Origin: Aquabacterium sp.
GTDB lineage: Bacteria; Pseudomonadota; Gammaproteobacteria; Burkholderiales; Burkholderiaceae_C
Assembly: GCF_030652515.1 (NCBI RefSeq)
Contig: NZ_JAUSAR010000180.1
Span: forward strand, 1-39,315
DNA length: 39,315 nucleotides
Reading direction: 5' to 3'
Shown here: one piece after another, positions 28,232 to 39,315 of the stretch
Position numbering within the stretch: position 1 is the first letter of the stretch
Layout of the letters: every line of letters starts with the position of its first letter
Translations under genes and position numbers: made by a program
Notes under the pieces: generated by a model
The model's input: only the letters and a program-made list of their open reading frames with translations
What the model was told of the DNA's origin: nothing
The model's database searches: none

Positions 28232-29443
28232 TCAATCCCAGCTCAGGGCGCCGCCCGACTGATATTCAATGACTCGGGTTTCGAAAAAGTTGCGTTCTTT
28301 CTTCAGGTCGATCATTTCGCTCATCCACGGGAAGGGGTTCTCTTCGTTGGCGAAGAGTTCTTCCAGCCCAATCTGTGCGGCACGGCGGTTGGCGATGTAG
28401 CGCAGATAACCCTTGAACATCGATGCGTTCATGCCCAGCACGCCACGTGGCATGGTGTCTTCTGCATATCGGTACTCAAGTTCGACAGCTTTAAGGAACA
28501 GGGCTTTGATCTCGGCCTTGAAGTCGGCGGTCCACAGGTGCGGGTTCTCCAGCTTGAGCTGATTGATCAGGTCAATGCCGAAGTTGCAGTGCATGGACTC
28601 GTCGCGCAGGATGTACTGGTACTGCTCGGCGGCACCGGTCATCTTGTTCTGGCGGCCCAGGGCCAGGATCTGCGTGAAGCCGACGTAGAAGAACAGGCCT
28701 TCCATCAGGCAGGCGAACACGATCAGCGACTTGAGCAAGGTCTGGTCGGTCTCGTGCGTGCCGGTGTGGAAGTGAGGATCGCTGATCGCTTCGATGAAGG
28801 GGATCAGGAACTCATCCTTGTCGCGGATGGATTGGACTTCGTTGTAGGCGTTGAAGATTTCGCTTTCATCCAGGCCCAACGATTCAACAATGTACTGATA
28901 CGCGTGGGTGTGGATGGCTTCTTCAAAGGCCTGGCGCAACAGGAACTGGCGGCACTCGGGCGCCGTGATGTGGCGGTAGGTGCCCAGCACGATGTTGTTG
29001 GCGGCCAGCGAATCGGCGGTCACGAAGAAGCCGAGGTTGCGCTTGACGATGCGGCGCTCGTCTTCGGTCAGACCATTGGGGTCTTTCCACAAGGCGATGT
29101 CGCGCGACATGTTCACTTCTTGCGGCATCCAATGGTTGGCGCAAGTGGCGAGGTACTTTTCCCAAGCCCACTTGTACTTGAAGGGCACCAATTGGTTGAC
29201 GTCGGTCTGACCATTGATGATGCGCTTGTCAGCGGCATTGACGCGGCGAGCGACGGGCGCAGCCGCGCGTTGCACGTGCGCTGTGGCGGCCGATGCGGTG
29301 CTTGGAACGGGGTGGTTGAAGGATGCAGCTGTCACAGTTTGAAGGACCGACGCATTCACTTCCCGTGCATCGCGTTGCGATGAAGGAGCTGAAGCGCCAG
29401 ATACTGAAGAGCTTGATGGTGCGTCGTCTTCCCAGACCAACAT
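28232..29443 (-). CDS. nrdB: Ribonucleoside-diphosphate reductase subunit beta (class I)
   Basis: A 403-residue di-metal subunit that makes the radical for ribonucleotide reduction. The ligand pattern matches class Ia: Asp144, Glu175, His178 and the radical tyrosine Tyr182 in EEAIHTHAY (the spacing of Asp84, Glu115, His118, Tyr122 in E. coli). The second ligand set is seen as LMEGLFFY and DESMHCNFG. The presence of Tyr182 argues against a tyrosine-less class Ic protein. A Ser/Ala-rich extension of about 80 residues before the core ([18 protein letters not shown]) is unusual. It pairs with nrdA 173 bases upstream, and a candidate own promoter lies in the gap. ATG 29443. Confidence 0.95.
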   Translation of the reverse strand: MLVWEDDAPSSSSVSGASAPSSQRDAREVNASVLQTVTAASFNHPVPSTASAATAHVQRAAAPVARRVNAADKRIINGQTDVNQLVPFKYKWAWEKYLATCANHWMPQEVNMSRDIALWKDPNGLTEDERRIVKRNLGFFVTADSLAANNIVLGTYRHITAPECRQFLLRQAFEEAIHTHAYQYIVESLGLDESEIFNAYNEVQSIRDKDEFLIPFIEAISDPHFHTGTHETDQTLLKSLIVFACLMEGLFFYVGFTQILALGRQNKMTGAAEQYQYILRDESMHCNFGIDLINQLKLENPHLWTADFKAEIKALFLKAVELEYRYAEDTMPRGVLGMNASMFKGYLRYIANRRAAQIGLEELFANEENPFPWMSEMIDLKKERNFFETRVIEYQSGGALSWD

Positions 29444-29467
29444 GGTGTATACATCCTATGGGTTCGA

Positions 29468-29497
29468 ATTATGAAAGGGTGTTGTGAAAAACACCAA
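29468..29497 (-). promoter_or_regulatory. Candidate promoter for nrdB
   Basis: On the minus strand TTGGTG, then 18 bases, then CATAAT, ending 24 bases before the nrdB ATG. The spacing is acceptable and the hexamers partly match sigma-70 consensus. nrdB may also be read from the nrdA promoter through the hairpin at 29583-29610. Confidence 0.35.
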
Positions 29498-29582
29498 GCA
29501 CTTCTTGACAGTACAAGCCCCAGTTTGTTGCGGTCTTGCGTCGAAGTGCACTCATTGAATCAACAAAGTTAAGTCGAGAGAT

Positions 29583-29610
29583 GAACAAGGCCTCTTTCGA
29601 GGCCTTGTTC
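29583..29610 (-). terminator. Perfect hairpin between nrdA and nrdB
   Basis: GAACAAGGCCTC pairs perfectly with GAGGCCTTGTTC around TTTC, just past the nrdA stop. On the minus strand the sequence after it (ATCTCTCG) is not a U run, so it is more likely a stabilising or partial-termination structure than a strong terminator. Confidence 0.55.
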
Positions 29611-29616
29611 AATGCA

Positions 29617-32526
<2,910 letters not shown>

Positions 32527-32543
32527 GTGATTCCCTTCGGAGT

Positions 32544-32575
32544 TAAGGCCTCCCGGAAACGGCGGGGAGGCCTTA
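32544..32575 (-). other. Leader hairpin before nrdA
   Basis: TAAGGCCTCCC (32544-32554) is complementary to 32565-32575. It lies 17 bases before the nrdA ATG, within the leader if transcription starts near 32665. The stem core (AAGGCCTC/GAGGCCTT) recurs in the hairpin after nrdA at 29583-29610. Confidence 0.5.
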
Positions 32576-32615
32576 GTTTTGCGCTTGATCTGAGCTGTCA
32601 CGCTGGTAACTGTAA

Positions 32616-32631
32616 ACGCTATATCTGGTGT
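32616..32631 (-). promoter_or_regulatory. NrdR box 1 (proximal)
   Basis: ACGCTATATCTGGTGT matches the NrdR consensus acaCwAtATaTwGtgt at 13 of 16 places, including the central core. It lies 90 bases upstream of the nrdA start. Confidence 0.75.
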
Positions 32632-32646
32632 TTTGAGGTGCCTTGG

Positions 32647-32662
32647 GCACTACAGGTAGCGT
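32647..32662 (-). promoter_or_regulatory. NrdR box 2 (distal)
   Basis: GCACTACAGGTAGCGT keeps the core CTAC-A--TAG and the flanks. It starts exactly 31 bases from box 1, three helical turns, the usual arrangement for paired NrdR boxes. NrdR represses reductase genes when dATP is high. Confidence 0.65.
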
Positions 32663-32671
32663 CTGGGTGTG

Positions 32672-32702
32672 ACTATAACGCTATTTTTGCCCGCCCCCGC
32701 AA
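32672..32702 (-). promoter_or_regulatory. Candidate nrdA promoter
   Basis: On the minus strand TTGCGG, 19 bases, then TATAGT. A start near 32665 would put both NrdR boxes just downstream of the start site, where binding would block transcription. The -35 is poor, and other starts are possible. Confidence 0.35.
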
Positions 32703-32756
32703 TCGGGGGGTTAATTCAGGGAAATTGCCGATCGGGGCAGCCCTGTCTGGGCATGT

Positions 32757-33350
32757 TCAAGGGGATGTGGTATCGGCCGGAAAGCAGCATCGATCCCAGC
32801 CCAGCAGGGCCTGCAACATGGCCCAGTCAAAGGCTTGGCCAGGGTCGCGTTTGCGGCCAGGCGCCACGTGCTCGTGGCCTGCGACCTGCGTGATCGGGTA
32901 GGCCTTGATGGCTTGCTGCAACAGGTCGGCCAAGGCCTGGTATTGAACCCTTTCAAAAGGGTGGTCTTCCAGGCCTTCGAGTTCGATGCCGATGGCGTAG
33001 TCGTTGCAGTTGTCGCGGCCTTGCCACGACGATTGGCCGGCGTGCCAGGCGCGGTCATTCGCAGACACGAACTGCAGCAGTTCCCCATCGCGGCGGATCA
33101 CGAAATGGGCCGAGACTTCGGCGCCTCGGATCTGATTGAAGTAGGGATGGGCATCCCAGTCCAGGCGGTTGGTGAACAGGCGCTCTATCTCGTCGCCACC
33201 ATAGATGCCGGGGGGCAGGCTGATCGAGTGAATGATGGCCAGGTCGATGGCGGTACCGGGCGGGCGAGGGCCGAAGTTGGGTGAATCGATGCGGCGGGCT
33301 GATGGGCACCAGCCTTGCGGCCAGAGGTTCTGGGCCATGGGTGTGTTCAT
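32757..33350 (-). CDS. ampD: 1,6-anhydro-N-acetylmuramyl-L-alanine amidase
   Basis: A 197-residue cytoplasmic zinc amidase that cleaves the peptide from anhydro-muropeptides during cell-wall recycling. The N-acetylmuramoyl-amidase 2 fold is shown by [16 protein letters not shown] (zinc His), [26 protein letters not shown] and [14 protein letters not shown] (zinc His and Asp). Loss of AmpD raises inducer levels for AmpR-type beta-lactamase control in other bacteria; no ampC or ampR is in the window. Its ATG overlaps the pilR stop by four bases (ATGA), so it is the last gene of the ccsA-PP0621-pilS-pilR-ampD operon. Confidence 0.95.
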   Translation of the reverse strand: MNTPMAQNLWPQGWCPSARRIDSPNFGPRPPGTAIDLAIIHSISLPPGIYGGDEIERLFTNRLDWDAHPYFNQIRGAEVSAHFVIRRDGELLQFVSANDRAWHAGQSSWQGRDNCNDYAIGIELEGLEDHPFERVQYQALADLLQQAIKAYPITQVAGHEHVAPGRKRDPGQAFDWAMLQALLGWDRCCFPADTTSP

Positions 33351-34909
33351 TCAGCGTCGGCTTCTGGGTCGAAGCGTTCGCCGAGCACGATGCCTTGGTC
33401 GGTGACCTTCACACCCAGGCGGGCCATGCGGTAGCGCATCTGGCGCAGGCTCAGGCTCAGGCTGGCGCCGGCTGCGGTGCGGTTCAGGCGGTATTTTTCA
33501 AGTGCCAGGACCAGGATGTCGCGCTCGACCTGGTCCAGGTGGGTCACCAGGTCGGAGGGCAATGCGGGGGGCGGTGGAGTTGGGGCGGCCAGCACGGCTG
33601 GCGGTGCCTCCGGGCTGCTGCCGCTGATGGGAGGCGGTGCCAGGACGTCGGCCTTCAGTATGTCGTCAGTGACATTCAGCGGCGCATGGGGCAAGCCCAG
33701 ATCGTCGGCTTCGATCAGTTGGTGGCCGCTCAAGGTGACCGCACGGTGCAGGATGTTTTCCAGCTCGCGGACATTGCCGGGGAAGGGATGGTTGAGCAAG
33801 GTGACCAGGCCGGTTCGGCCCAGCTGCGGTACCGCACTCAAGCCTGATTCCGAAGCGATGCGTTCCAGGATGCGCAGGCACAGGCTGGGCAGGTCTTCAA
33901 GCCTTTCGCGCAAGGCGGGCAGTGGGATCTGGATGACATTGAGCCGGTAGAACAAGTCTTGGCGAAAGCGTTTGGCAGCCACTTCGGCGGCCAAGTCCTT
34001 GTGGGTGGCGCTGATGATGCGGACATCCACCGGCACTTCGGCCACGGCCCCGACCGGGCGCACGGCGCGCTCCTGGATCACGCGCAGCAACTTGGTCTGC
34101 ATGGACAAGGGCAGATCGCCGATCTCGTCCAGGAACAGAGACCCGCCATGCGCGGCCTGAAAAAAGCCTTCGCGGTCTTCATTGGCGCCGGTGAAGGCGC
34201 CTTTGCGGTAGCCGAAGAACTCGGCTTCGAGCAGTTGTTCGGGGATGGCGCCGCAATTGACGGCGATGAAAGGCTGATGGTGGCGGCTGCTGACGTCGTG
34301 GATGGCGCGGGCGACCAGCTCTTTGCCAGTGCCTGATTCGCCCCAGACCAACACAGGGGCCATGCTGCGCGCGACCTTGTCGATCAGGCCACGCACATGC
34401 TGCAGCGCATCAGAGTTGCCGACCATCCTAGAAAGCGCGGTGGCCTCGGGCTTGCGGGCGCCACGGTGCAATGCCAGTGGGGTGCTGGCGGTGGGTTCTT
34501 GAACAGAGGCTGCGGCAGGCAGGGCCGATGAGGGCGTGCGCCCCAAGGCCGAGGACACCACGGCGCGGAACTGGCGCAGATCAACGGGCTTGGTCAGGTA
34601 GTCGTAGGCACCGGCCTTGAGCGCTTCGACAGCGTTCTCGGCTGAGCCGTAGGCGGTGATGACGATGGTTTTTTCTCGGCGGCCTGCGGCGTCGATGCGG
34701 CGCAGCAGGTCCAGGCCGGTGCCATCGGGCAGGCGCATGTCCGTGATGATCGCGCTGTAGGTGCGGTCTTGCAGGTGCTGCCAGGCTTCCGTCACATTGC
34801 CCGCCGTTTCCACGTCGTAGCCCTCGCGCAGCAGCGTGAGTTCGTACAAGGTGCGCAGGTCGGGTTCGTCGTCAACGACCAGCAGGCTGTAGAGGGTCGG
34901 AGCGGTCAT
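33347..34909 (-). CDS. pilR: Sigma-54-dependent response regulator PilR
   Basis: A 520-residue transcription activator. The receiver domain carries Asp57 (TDMRLPDG) and the conserved Lys (LTKPVDL). The AAA+ domain has Walker A GESGTGKE, the sigma-54 contact loop GAFTGA and Walker B-type [10 protein letters not shown] Fis-type helix-turn-helix ends the protein ([20 protein letters not shown]). PilR activates pilin genes with RpoN in type IV pilus bacteria. It overlaps pilS by four bases upstream (ATGA) and ampD by four bases downstream. No pilin gene is in the window, so its targets lie elsewhere. Confidence 0.93.
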   Translation of the reverse strand: MTAPTLYSLLVVDDEPDLRTLYELTLLREGYDVETAGNVTEAWQHLQDRTYSAIITDMRLPDGTGLDLLRRIDAAGRREKTIVITAYGSAENAVEALKAGAYDYLTKPVDLRQFRAVVSSALGRTPSSALPAAASVQEPTASTPLALHRGARKPEATALSRMVGNSDALQHVRGLIDKVARSMAPVLVWGESGTGKELVARAIHDVSSRHHQPFIAVNCGAIPEQLLEAEFFGYRKGAFTGANEDREGFFQAAHGGSLFLDEIGDLPLSMQTKLLRVIQERAVRPVGAVAEVPVDVRIISATHKDLAAEVAAKRFRQDLFYRLNVIQIPLPALRERLEDLPSLCLRILERIASESGLSAVPQLGRTGLVTLLNHPFPGNVRELENILHRAVTLSGHQLIEADDLGLPHAPLNVTDDILKADVLAPPPISGSSPEAPPAVLAAPTPPPPALPSDLVTHLDQVERDILVLALEKYRLNRTAAGASLSLSLRQMRYRMARLGVKVTDQGIVLGERFDPEADAE

Positions 34910-36762
34910 GCGGTGATGGGCGGTTCAAGGGGCATCGTCACGAAGAACTCGTTGCGGTGGCGCACGGCGCCGGGATGCTGGCGGTAGTCGATGCTGGCGC
35001 CATGGCGCTCGCACAACTCCCGGCAAATATACAGGCCCAGTCCCGTGCCTCGGCTGCGCGTGGAAAAGAAGGGTTCGAACAGGGATTGTTCGGTGTCGTG
35101 GCTGATGAGTTCGCCATCGCTGCGCACCGACAACACCAGTGGGCCGGTGCCTTCCAGGCCCCTTGGCCATTGCAGGCTCACCAGGATCGCACCGGCCTGG
35201 CCGCTGTTGTGCCGCAGGGCGTTGTCCAGCAAATTGACCAGCACGCGGTGAAGGTGATCAGGCTCGAAGCGGACCTTGGGGGCGGGGCGGCCGATACGGG
35301 GTTTGCAGGCGGACAAATCGACTTCGCACAAGCTGTCGGGCCCTGCTGCGAGGCCTTCGGTCTGGCGCCATTCATTGCAGATGGCGGCCACGGTTTCCAG
35401 CAGGTCGATCGCGGGGGCAGGGGGGCGCAAACCGGGCGCCACCGCCAGCACGTCGTCGATGATGTTTTTGAGCCGGGCCACGTTGTCAGCCACCATTTGG
35501 GTCAGGCGCTTTTGGGTGGGCGTGGCGGCGTCTTCGCCCAGCAGGGCATTGGCCTGGGCGATGGCGGACAAGGGGTTGCGGATCTCATGCGCGATGCCCG
35601 CCGACATGCGGCCCATGGCGGCCAGCTTGTCCTGGCGCTGGCGGGCCATCACGGTGCGCAGGTCTTCGATGAACATCACGCAGACGTCTTCGATGGCCTG
35701 GCCGTCGCGGCCCTTGGTGAAGCGCACGCGCAGGCGCAGGGCGCGGCTGGATTGGTCGTCAAACCGCAGGCTCAGTTCCTGGCCCGCATCGGCATGCAGG
35801 GGGTTGGCGAAAGCTTGCTCAACCGCTTGCACCAAGGGGCGCCAGGCGGGCACGCCGCGCAACTGAAAAGGCGGCGGCGGGGTGCTGCCTTGCACGGCCA
35901 GCAAACGGCGTGCGGCCGGGTTGGCGGTGCGCACTCGGCCCTGGCGGTCGGTCACCATCACGCCTTCGGCCATCTCTTCAATCACCAGCCGGTTGAGTTG
36001 GGCTTGCTGGCGGGCCAACTCCAGGCTGCCTTTGGCGGTGCGTTCTTCGCGGGCCAGTCGGCCGGCCAGTTCACTGCCCATCACGGCCACGGCGAACAGC
36101 CCGAAGCCGGTCAGCCCCGCTTGTGTCATCAGTGAAGACAGGTTGCCACCTTCGGCCGATTGCAGCCAGGCGGCGGCCAGCAGGTTCAAGGTGGCGGCGG
36201 CCGCCACGCCCAGGGACATGATGCGGGGCATCAGGATGGCGGCCATCAACACGGGCAAGGCCAGCAGGGCCTGCGAGTTGAGGTTGCTGCCGGTCAAGAA
36301 GTTGAGCCAGGCAAAGGCGGTCAGGTCGATGCCGATCGTGGCCAGGGCCTGGCGGTGTTTGAGGTTGCGCTGATCGGGGTCCTTGGGCGGGTGCCTGGTG
36401 GCCCACGACCACACCACCAAGGTCAGGACGCTGTAAGACAAGGTGAGCCCCAGCACCCAGGGCGAGGGGCGGTTGCCCAGCAACCAGGCACCGGCAGTGA
36501 TCCCGATCAGCAGGATCGCGAGCACGGCGCGCGCGGTCAGGAAGGCCCGGTAAATGCGAAAGAACGAGGGAGGCCTGCGCTCTTTGCCAGTCTTTCTGGC
36601 CAGTGAGGGCGGCGCTTTGTCGATGAGCGGGGACTCGGCGCCGATGGTGGCGGCATCGTCCTCGTGTCCGTGGCCTCCAAACCAGGAGCCTTGGGTTTCA
36701 GCGCCCAAGGGCCCGGCAGCGTCTCGCCATGCCTGGTCTGAAGGGGAGGTTGGTCGAGGCAT
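34906..36762 (-). CDS. pilS: Sensor histidine kinase PilS
   Basis: A 618-residue inner-membrane kinase. About six hydrophobic segments lie between residues 65 and 235, as in PilS. A PAS-like domain (from [20 protein letters not shown]) precedes the HisKA domain, where the phospho-acceptor is in [15 protein letters not shown]. The ATPase domain shows [10 protein letters not shown] and [16 protein letters not shown]. In Pseudomonas PilS senses pilin in the membrane; the same role is likely but unproven here. The N-terminal 60 residues are polar and variable. The ATG at 36762 overlaps the stop of the PP0621-like gene by one base; an upstream in-frame start at 36804 would lie inside that gene and is less likely. 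Confidence 0.92.
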   Translation of the reverse strand: MPRPTSPSDQAWRDAAGPLGAETQGSWFGGHGHEDDAATIGAESPLIDKAPPSLARKTGKERRPPSFFRIYRAFLTARAVLAILLIGITAGAWLLGNRPSPWVLGLTLSYSVLTLVVWSWATRHPPKDPDQRNLKHRQALATIGIDLTAFAWLNFLTGSNLNSQALLALPVLMAAILMPRIMSLGVAAAATLNLLAAAWLQSAEGGNLSSLMTQAGLTGFGLFAVAVMGSELAGRLAREERTAKGSLELARQQAQLNRLVIEEMAEGVMVTDRQGRVRTANPAARRLLAVQGSTPPPPFQLRGVPAWRPLVQAVEQAFANPLHADAGQELSLRFDDQSSRALRLRVRFTKGRDGQAIEDVCVMFIEDLRTVMARQRQDKLAAMGRMSAGIAHEIRNPLSAIAQANALLGEDAATPTQKRLTQMVADNVARLKNIIDDVLAVAPGLRPPAPAIDLLETVAAICNEWRQTEGLAAGPDSLCEVDLSACKPRIGRPAPKVRFEPDHLHRVLVNLLDNALRHNSGQAGAILVSLQWPRGLEGTGPLVLSVRSDGELISHDTEQSLFEPFFSTRSRGTGLGLYICRELCERHGASIDYRQHPGAVRHRNEFFVTMPLEPPITA

Positions 36763-37007
36763 CAGTGAGCGCGAGGACCCGCGCGGCGATGATCCTCGCT
36801 GCAAAAGTAATCGGCCCCGGTAGGCCGCTGGCCGAGCAAGGCCTCATTGGCAGGCATGTGCACGCCGCAGTGGGCGCACTCGACCATGGATTGAGGCAGT
36901 GGCGACGGCGCTGTCTGACCGGGCGCCCTGGGTGTGTTGGAGCGTGGGCGGCGCCACACGTAGTAAAGCAAGACGACCAAGAAACCCAGCAGCAAATATT
37001 TGATCAT
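36762..37007 (-). CDS. PP0621-like small membrane-anchored protein with cysteine/histidine motif
   Basis: An 81-residue protein with one N-terminal membrane segment (residues 2-18) and a short cytoplasmic tail holding CAHCGVHMPANEA and YFCSEDHRR. The CxxC plus later Cys and His resemble a small zinc ribbon. I recall this family as PP0621, encoded next to pilS in Burkholderiales; its biochemical function is not known. The gap to ccsA upstream is nine bases and its stop overlaps the pilS start, so it is firmly within the operon. An involvement in pilus signalling is only a guess from position. Confidence 0.85.
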   Translation of the reverse strand: MIKYLLLGFLVVLLYYVWRRPRSNTPRAPGQTAPSPLPQSMVECAHCGVHMPANEALLGQRPTGADYFCSEDHRRAGPRAH

Positions 37008-37016
37008 GGTGCTCTT

Positions 37017-37871
37017 TTAGACGATGGCAGGACGGTGCAGCACCACTTCCATCACGAAGCGAGAGCCCACGTAAGCCAGCAGCAGCAAGGTCGAGCCCGC
37101 GTACAGCCAGCGCACGGCCTGGCGGCCTCGCCAGCCAAACTGGTAGCGGCCCACCAGCAAGATGGCAAACACCAGCCAGGACAGCACCGAAAACACGGAT
37201 TTGTGATCCCAGTGCCAGGGGTTGGATGACCAGATGCCCAGCACCAAGGTCAGCGTCAGCATGGCAAAACCCGCCGCCACAAAACGCAAGGTGAGGGATT
37301 CCAGCCTCAGCAAAGGCATGCCCAGGGCCTGCGGCGTGGCCAGCGAGATGGGCTTGGCAGAAGGGGAGCCGGGGCGAGCGCGCAACTGTTTTTCGGCCAC
37401 GCGCATCAAGGCCGCATGCATCAGTGCCGCGCCAATCAGTCCATAGGACGCGAACCCCGAGATCCAGTGCAAGGGCGCCCATGGTGAGCCGCTGCCCGGG
37501 TGTTCCTGGCCCGGGAATGCCCAGGACAAAGCCACCGTGGCGGCCGCCAGCCAGGCCAATGCGCGGCGCACTGCGGGCAGGCCCAGGCGGTGGCTTTCAA
37601 CGGCGTAGACCGCCAGCACCAACCAGGTGGTGACCGACAAGGCGGGTGCGAACCCAAAGCGCGCGGCAGGGTGGGCGCTGTTCCAGGAAAACGTGTCCAG
37701 AACAATCGACACGGCGTGGGCGAGCCATGCCAGTGCCAGGGCGGCCCAGACGCGTCGATTCCTGGCGGCAACGGTCTGGCCTTCACCTTCGGGCAGCACG
37801 CTGGCCAGGCCATAGGCCAGCACGGCGATGGCACTGGGCCAGAAGGTCAAAGAGGCGGGCGATAGAATCAT
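37017..37871 (-). CDS. Cytochrome c assembly family membrane protein (CcsA/YpjD-like)
   Basis: A 284-residue inner-membrane protein with about eight hydrophobic segments. The conserved cytochrome c assembly motif region is at the end: LTLVLGIWSSNPWHWDHKSVFSVLSW, quoted by its core NPWHWDHKSVFS, with the tryptophan-rich and His features of CcsA-type haem-handling proteins. YpjD members next to ffh in proteobacteria are short like this and their haem role is not proven. ATG 37871 is chosen; GTG at 37877 is an alternative. It diverges from ffh across 75 bases, and the candidate ffh -10 lies inside its first codons. Confidence 0.88.
   Translation of the reverse strand: MILSPASLTFWPSAIAVLAYGLASVLPEGEGQTVAARNRRVWAALALAWLAHAVSIVLDTFSWNSAHPAARFGFAPALSVTTWLVLAVYAVESHRLGLPAVRRALAWLAAATVALSWAFPGQEHPGSGSPWAPLHWISGFASYGLIGAALMHAALMRVAEKQLRARPGSPSAKPISLATPQALGMPLLRLESLTLRFVAAGFAMLTLTLVLGIWSSNPWHWDHKSVFSVLSWLVFAILLVGRYQFGWRGRQAVRWLYAGSTLLLLAYVGSRFVMEVVLHRPAIV
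37863..37868 (+). promoter_or_regulatory. Candidate -10 element for ffh
   Basis: TAGAAT on the plus strand lies 78 bases before the ffh ATG and inside the first codons of divergent ccsA. No clear -35 is visible. Confidence 0.3.
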
Positions 37872-37946
37872 CCACACAGTTTAAGGTCGCCCGGGCATGT
37901 TTGCCCGGCCCCCAGCTTCGCGCATCATCGCTTTCACCGCATCTCC

Positions 37947-39311
37947 ATGGCATCCAACCTTACCGAACGACTGAGCCGCCTGGTCAAAACCATGCGCGGG
38001 CAGTCCCGCATCACCGAGACCAATGTGCAGGACATGCTGCGCGAGGTGCGCATGGCCCTGCTCGAGGCCGACGTGGCCTTGCCCGTGGTGCGCGATTTCA
38101 TCGCACGCGTCAAGGACAAGGCGCTTGGCCAGGAGGTGGTGGCCTCGCTCACGCCGGGGCAGGTGCTGGTCAGCCTGGTGCAAAAAGAGCTGTCTGCCAC
38201 GATGGGCGATGGCGTGGCCGATTTGAACCTGGCCACGCAACCGCCCGCCATCATCCTGATGGCCGGTCTGCAGGGCGCGGGCAAAACCACGACCACGGCC
38301 AAGCTGGCCAAGCACCTGATTGAAAAGCGCAAGAAAAAGGTGCTGACGGTGTCCGCCGACGTGTACCGTCCGGCCGCCATCGAGCAGCTCAAGATGGTGA
38401 CCGGCCAGGCGGGCGCCGAGTGGTTCCCCTCCACGCCTGATCAAAAGCCGCGCGACATCGTCAACGCCGCCATCGACCACGCGCGCAAGCATTTCTTCGA
38501 CGTGCTGCTGGTGGACACGGCAGGCCGCCTGGCCATTGACGAAGCCTTGATGGCTGAAATCAAGGAGTTGCATGCACTGCTGAACCCGGTTGAAACCCTG
38601 TTCGTGGTCGATGCCATGCAGGGCCAGGATGCCATCAACACCGCCAAGGCCTTCAAGGATGCTTTGCCCCTGACCGGCGTGGTGCTGACCAAGCTGGACG
38701 GCGACTCGCGCGGCGGCGCGGCGCTGTCGGTGCGCCAGATCACGGGCGCGCCGATCAAGTTTGCCGGTGTGTCCGAAAAAATCGACGGCCTGGAAGTGTT
38801 CGACGCCGAGCGCCACGCGGGCCGTATCCTGGGCATGGGCGACATCGTTGCGCTGGTCGAGCAGGTGAGCGCGGGTGTGGACATGGAGGCGGCGCAGAAG
38901 CTGGCCGCCAAAGTCAAAAGCGGCGACGGCTTTGATCTGAACGACTTTCTCTCGCAGATTCAGCAGATGAAGCAGATGGGCGGCCTGTCCAGCCTGATGG
39001 ATAAATTGCCGGCCCAGATGGCGGCCAAGGCCGGCCAGGTGGACACCGACAAGGTCGAGCGCGACCTGCGCCGCAAGGAAGGCATCATCAACAGCATGAC
39101 CAAGCTGGAGCGCCGCAAGCCCGAACTCATCAAGGCCACGCGCAAGCGCCGCATCGCCGCCGGCGCAGGTGTGCAGGTTCAGGACGTCAACCGCATGCTC
39201 AAGGAATTCGAGCAGATGCAGGAGATGATGAAGAAGATGAAGGGCGGCGGCATGATGAAACTCATGAAGCGTATGGGGGGCATGAAAGGCATGCCCAAGA
39301 TGCCTTTCTGA
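37947..39311 (+). CDS. ffh: Signal recognition particle protein
   Basis: A 454-residue SRP GTPase that binds 4.5S RNA and signal sequences of membrane proteins at the ribosome. The N domain (ALLEADVALPVVRDFI), G domain (GLQGAGKTTTTAKLA, DVYRPAAIEQL, DTAGRL, TKLDGDSRGG) and methionine-rich M domain (from about residue 330, ending GGMKGMPKMPF) are all present. Length is normal. The gene is complete: its TGA at 39309-39311 is four bases from the window end. No 4.5S RNA gene was seen in the window. Confidence 0.98.
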   Translation: MASNLTERLSRLVKTMRGQSRITETNVQDMLREVRMALLEADVALPVVRDFIARVKDKALGQEVVASLTPGQVLVSLVQKELSATMGDGVADLNLATQPPAIILMAGLQGAGKTTTTAKLAKHLIEKRKKKVLTVSADVYRPAAIEQLKMVTGQAGAEWFPSTPDQKPRDIVNAAIDHARKHFFDVLLVDTAGRLAIDEALMAEIKELHALLNPVETLFVVDAMQGQDAINTAKAFKDALPLTGVVLTKLDGDSRGGAALSVRQITGAPIKFAGVSEKIDGLEVFDAERHAGRILGMGDIVALVEQVSAGVDMEAAQKLAAKVKSGDGFDLNDFLSQIQQMKQMGGLSSLMDKLPAQMAAKAGQVDTDKVERDLRRKEGIINSMTKLERRKPELIKATRKRRIAAGAGVQVQDVNRMLKEFEQMQEMMKKMKGGGMMKLMKRMGGMKGMPKMPF

Positions 39312-39315
39312 GACC

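Noticed and set aside
32527..32601. N-terminal extension of NrdA to 32601
   Set aside because: It would translate through the leader hairpin; the ATG at 32526 has a ribosome site and leads directly to the ATP-cone.

Overview
The window is a GC-rich bacterial chromosome segment with closely packed genes. Gene content and order point to a betaproteobacterium of order Burkholderiales, probably near the Comamonadaceae: DUF3460-scpA, an H1-like (K/A/P)-repeat protein, nrdAB without a class Ib set, and ccsA-PP0621-pilS-pilR-ampD next to ffh. This placement rests on recognised families and gene order, not on a database search. No rRNA, tRNA, CRISPR array, prophage or transposase gene was seen.

Layout. 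1-5671: a membrane histidine kinase, then a second signalling pair made of a soluble multi-PAS HisKA_2 kinase and a response regulator with an RNA-binding ANTAR output domain, then the Fe-S carrier ATPase apbC. 5786-9632: metG and a SulP anion transporter. 9660-10263: first copy (A) of a 0.55-0.6 kb structured repeat. 10317-13355: a CYTH-domain protein, DUF3460, scpA and a sterol-desaturase-like membrane enzyme. 13432-13971: second copy (B) of the structured repeat. 14152-17885: panB-panC and a DinG-type helicase. 17928-25250: a large lipoprotein metalloprotease, then a TRAP-type transport locus (lipoprotein, periplasmic binding protein, large fused permease). 25431-28097: ettA, DUF167 and the H1-like protein. 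28232-32526: class Ia ribonucleotide reductase nrdA/nrdB with two NrdR boxes upstream. 32757-37871: ampD, pilR, pilS, a PP0621-like zinc-ribbon-type protein and ccsA, in one tightly overlapping operon. 37947-39311: ffh.

The most unusual feature is the pair of repeats in two intergenic regions, at about 9660-10263 and 13432-13971. They share strictly conserved stretches, mostly junction or loop sequence. Several helices have changed on both arms, so pairing is kept while sequence differs; I count about ten compensated pairs by hand. Two terminal arms of 10-14 bp enclose the whole element. Open frames cross it on both strands, but the protein frame is not kept across the element. It behaves like a large structured RNA, or a single-stranded-DNA-structured mobile element, without a protein of its own. 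I could not match it to any RNA family I know.

Other linked systems are the ANTAR two-component pair (control at the level of RNA), the NrdR-regulated nucleotide reductase, and the TRAP-like uptake locus with its accessory lipoprotein. Housekeeping genes such as metG, panBC, scpA, ettA and ffh look intact.
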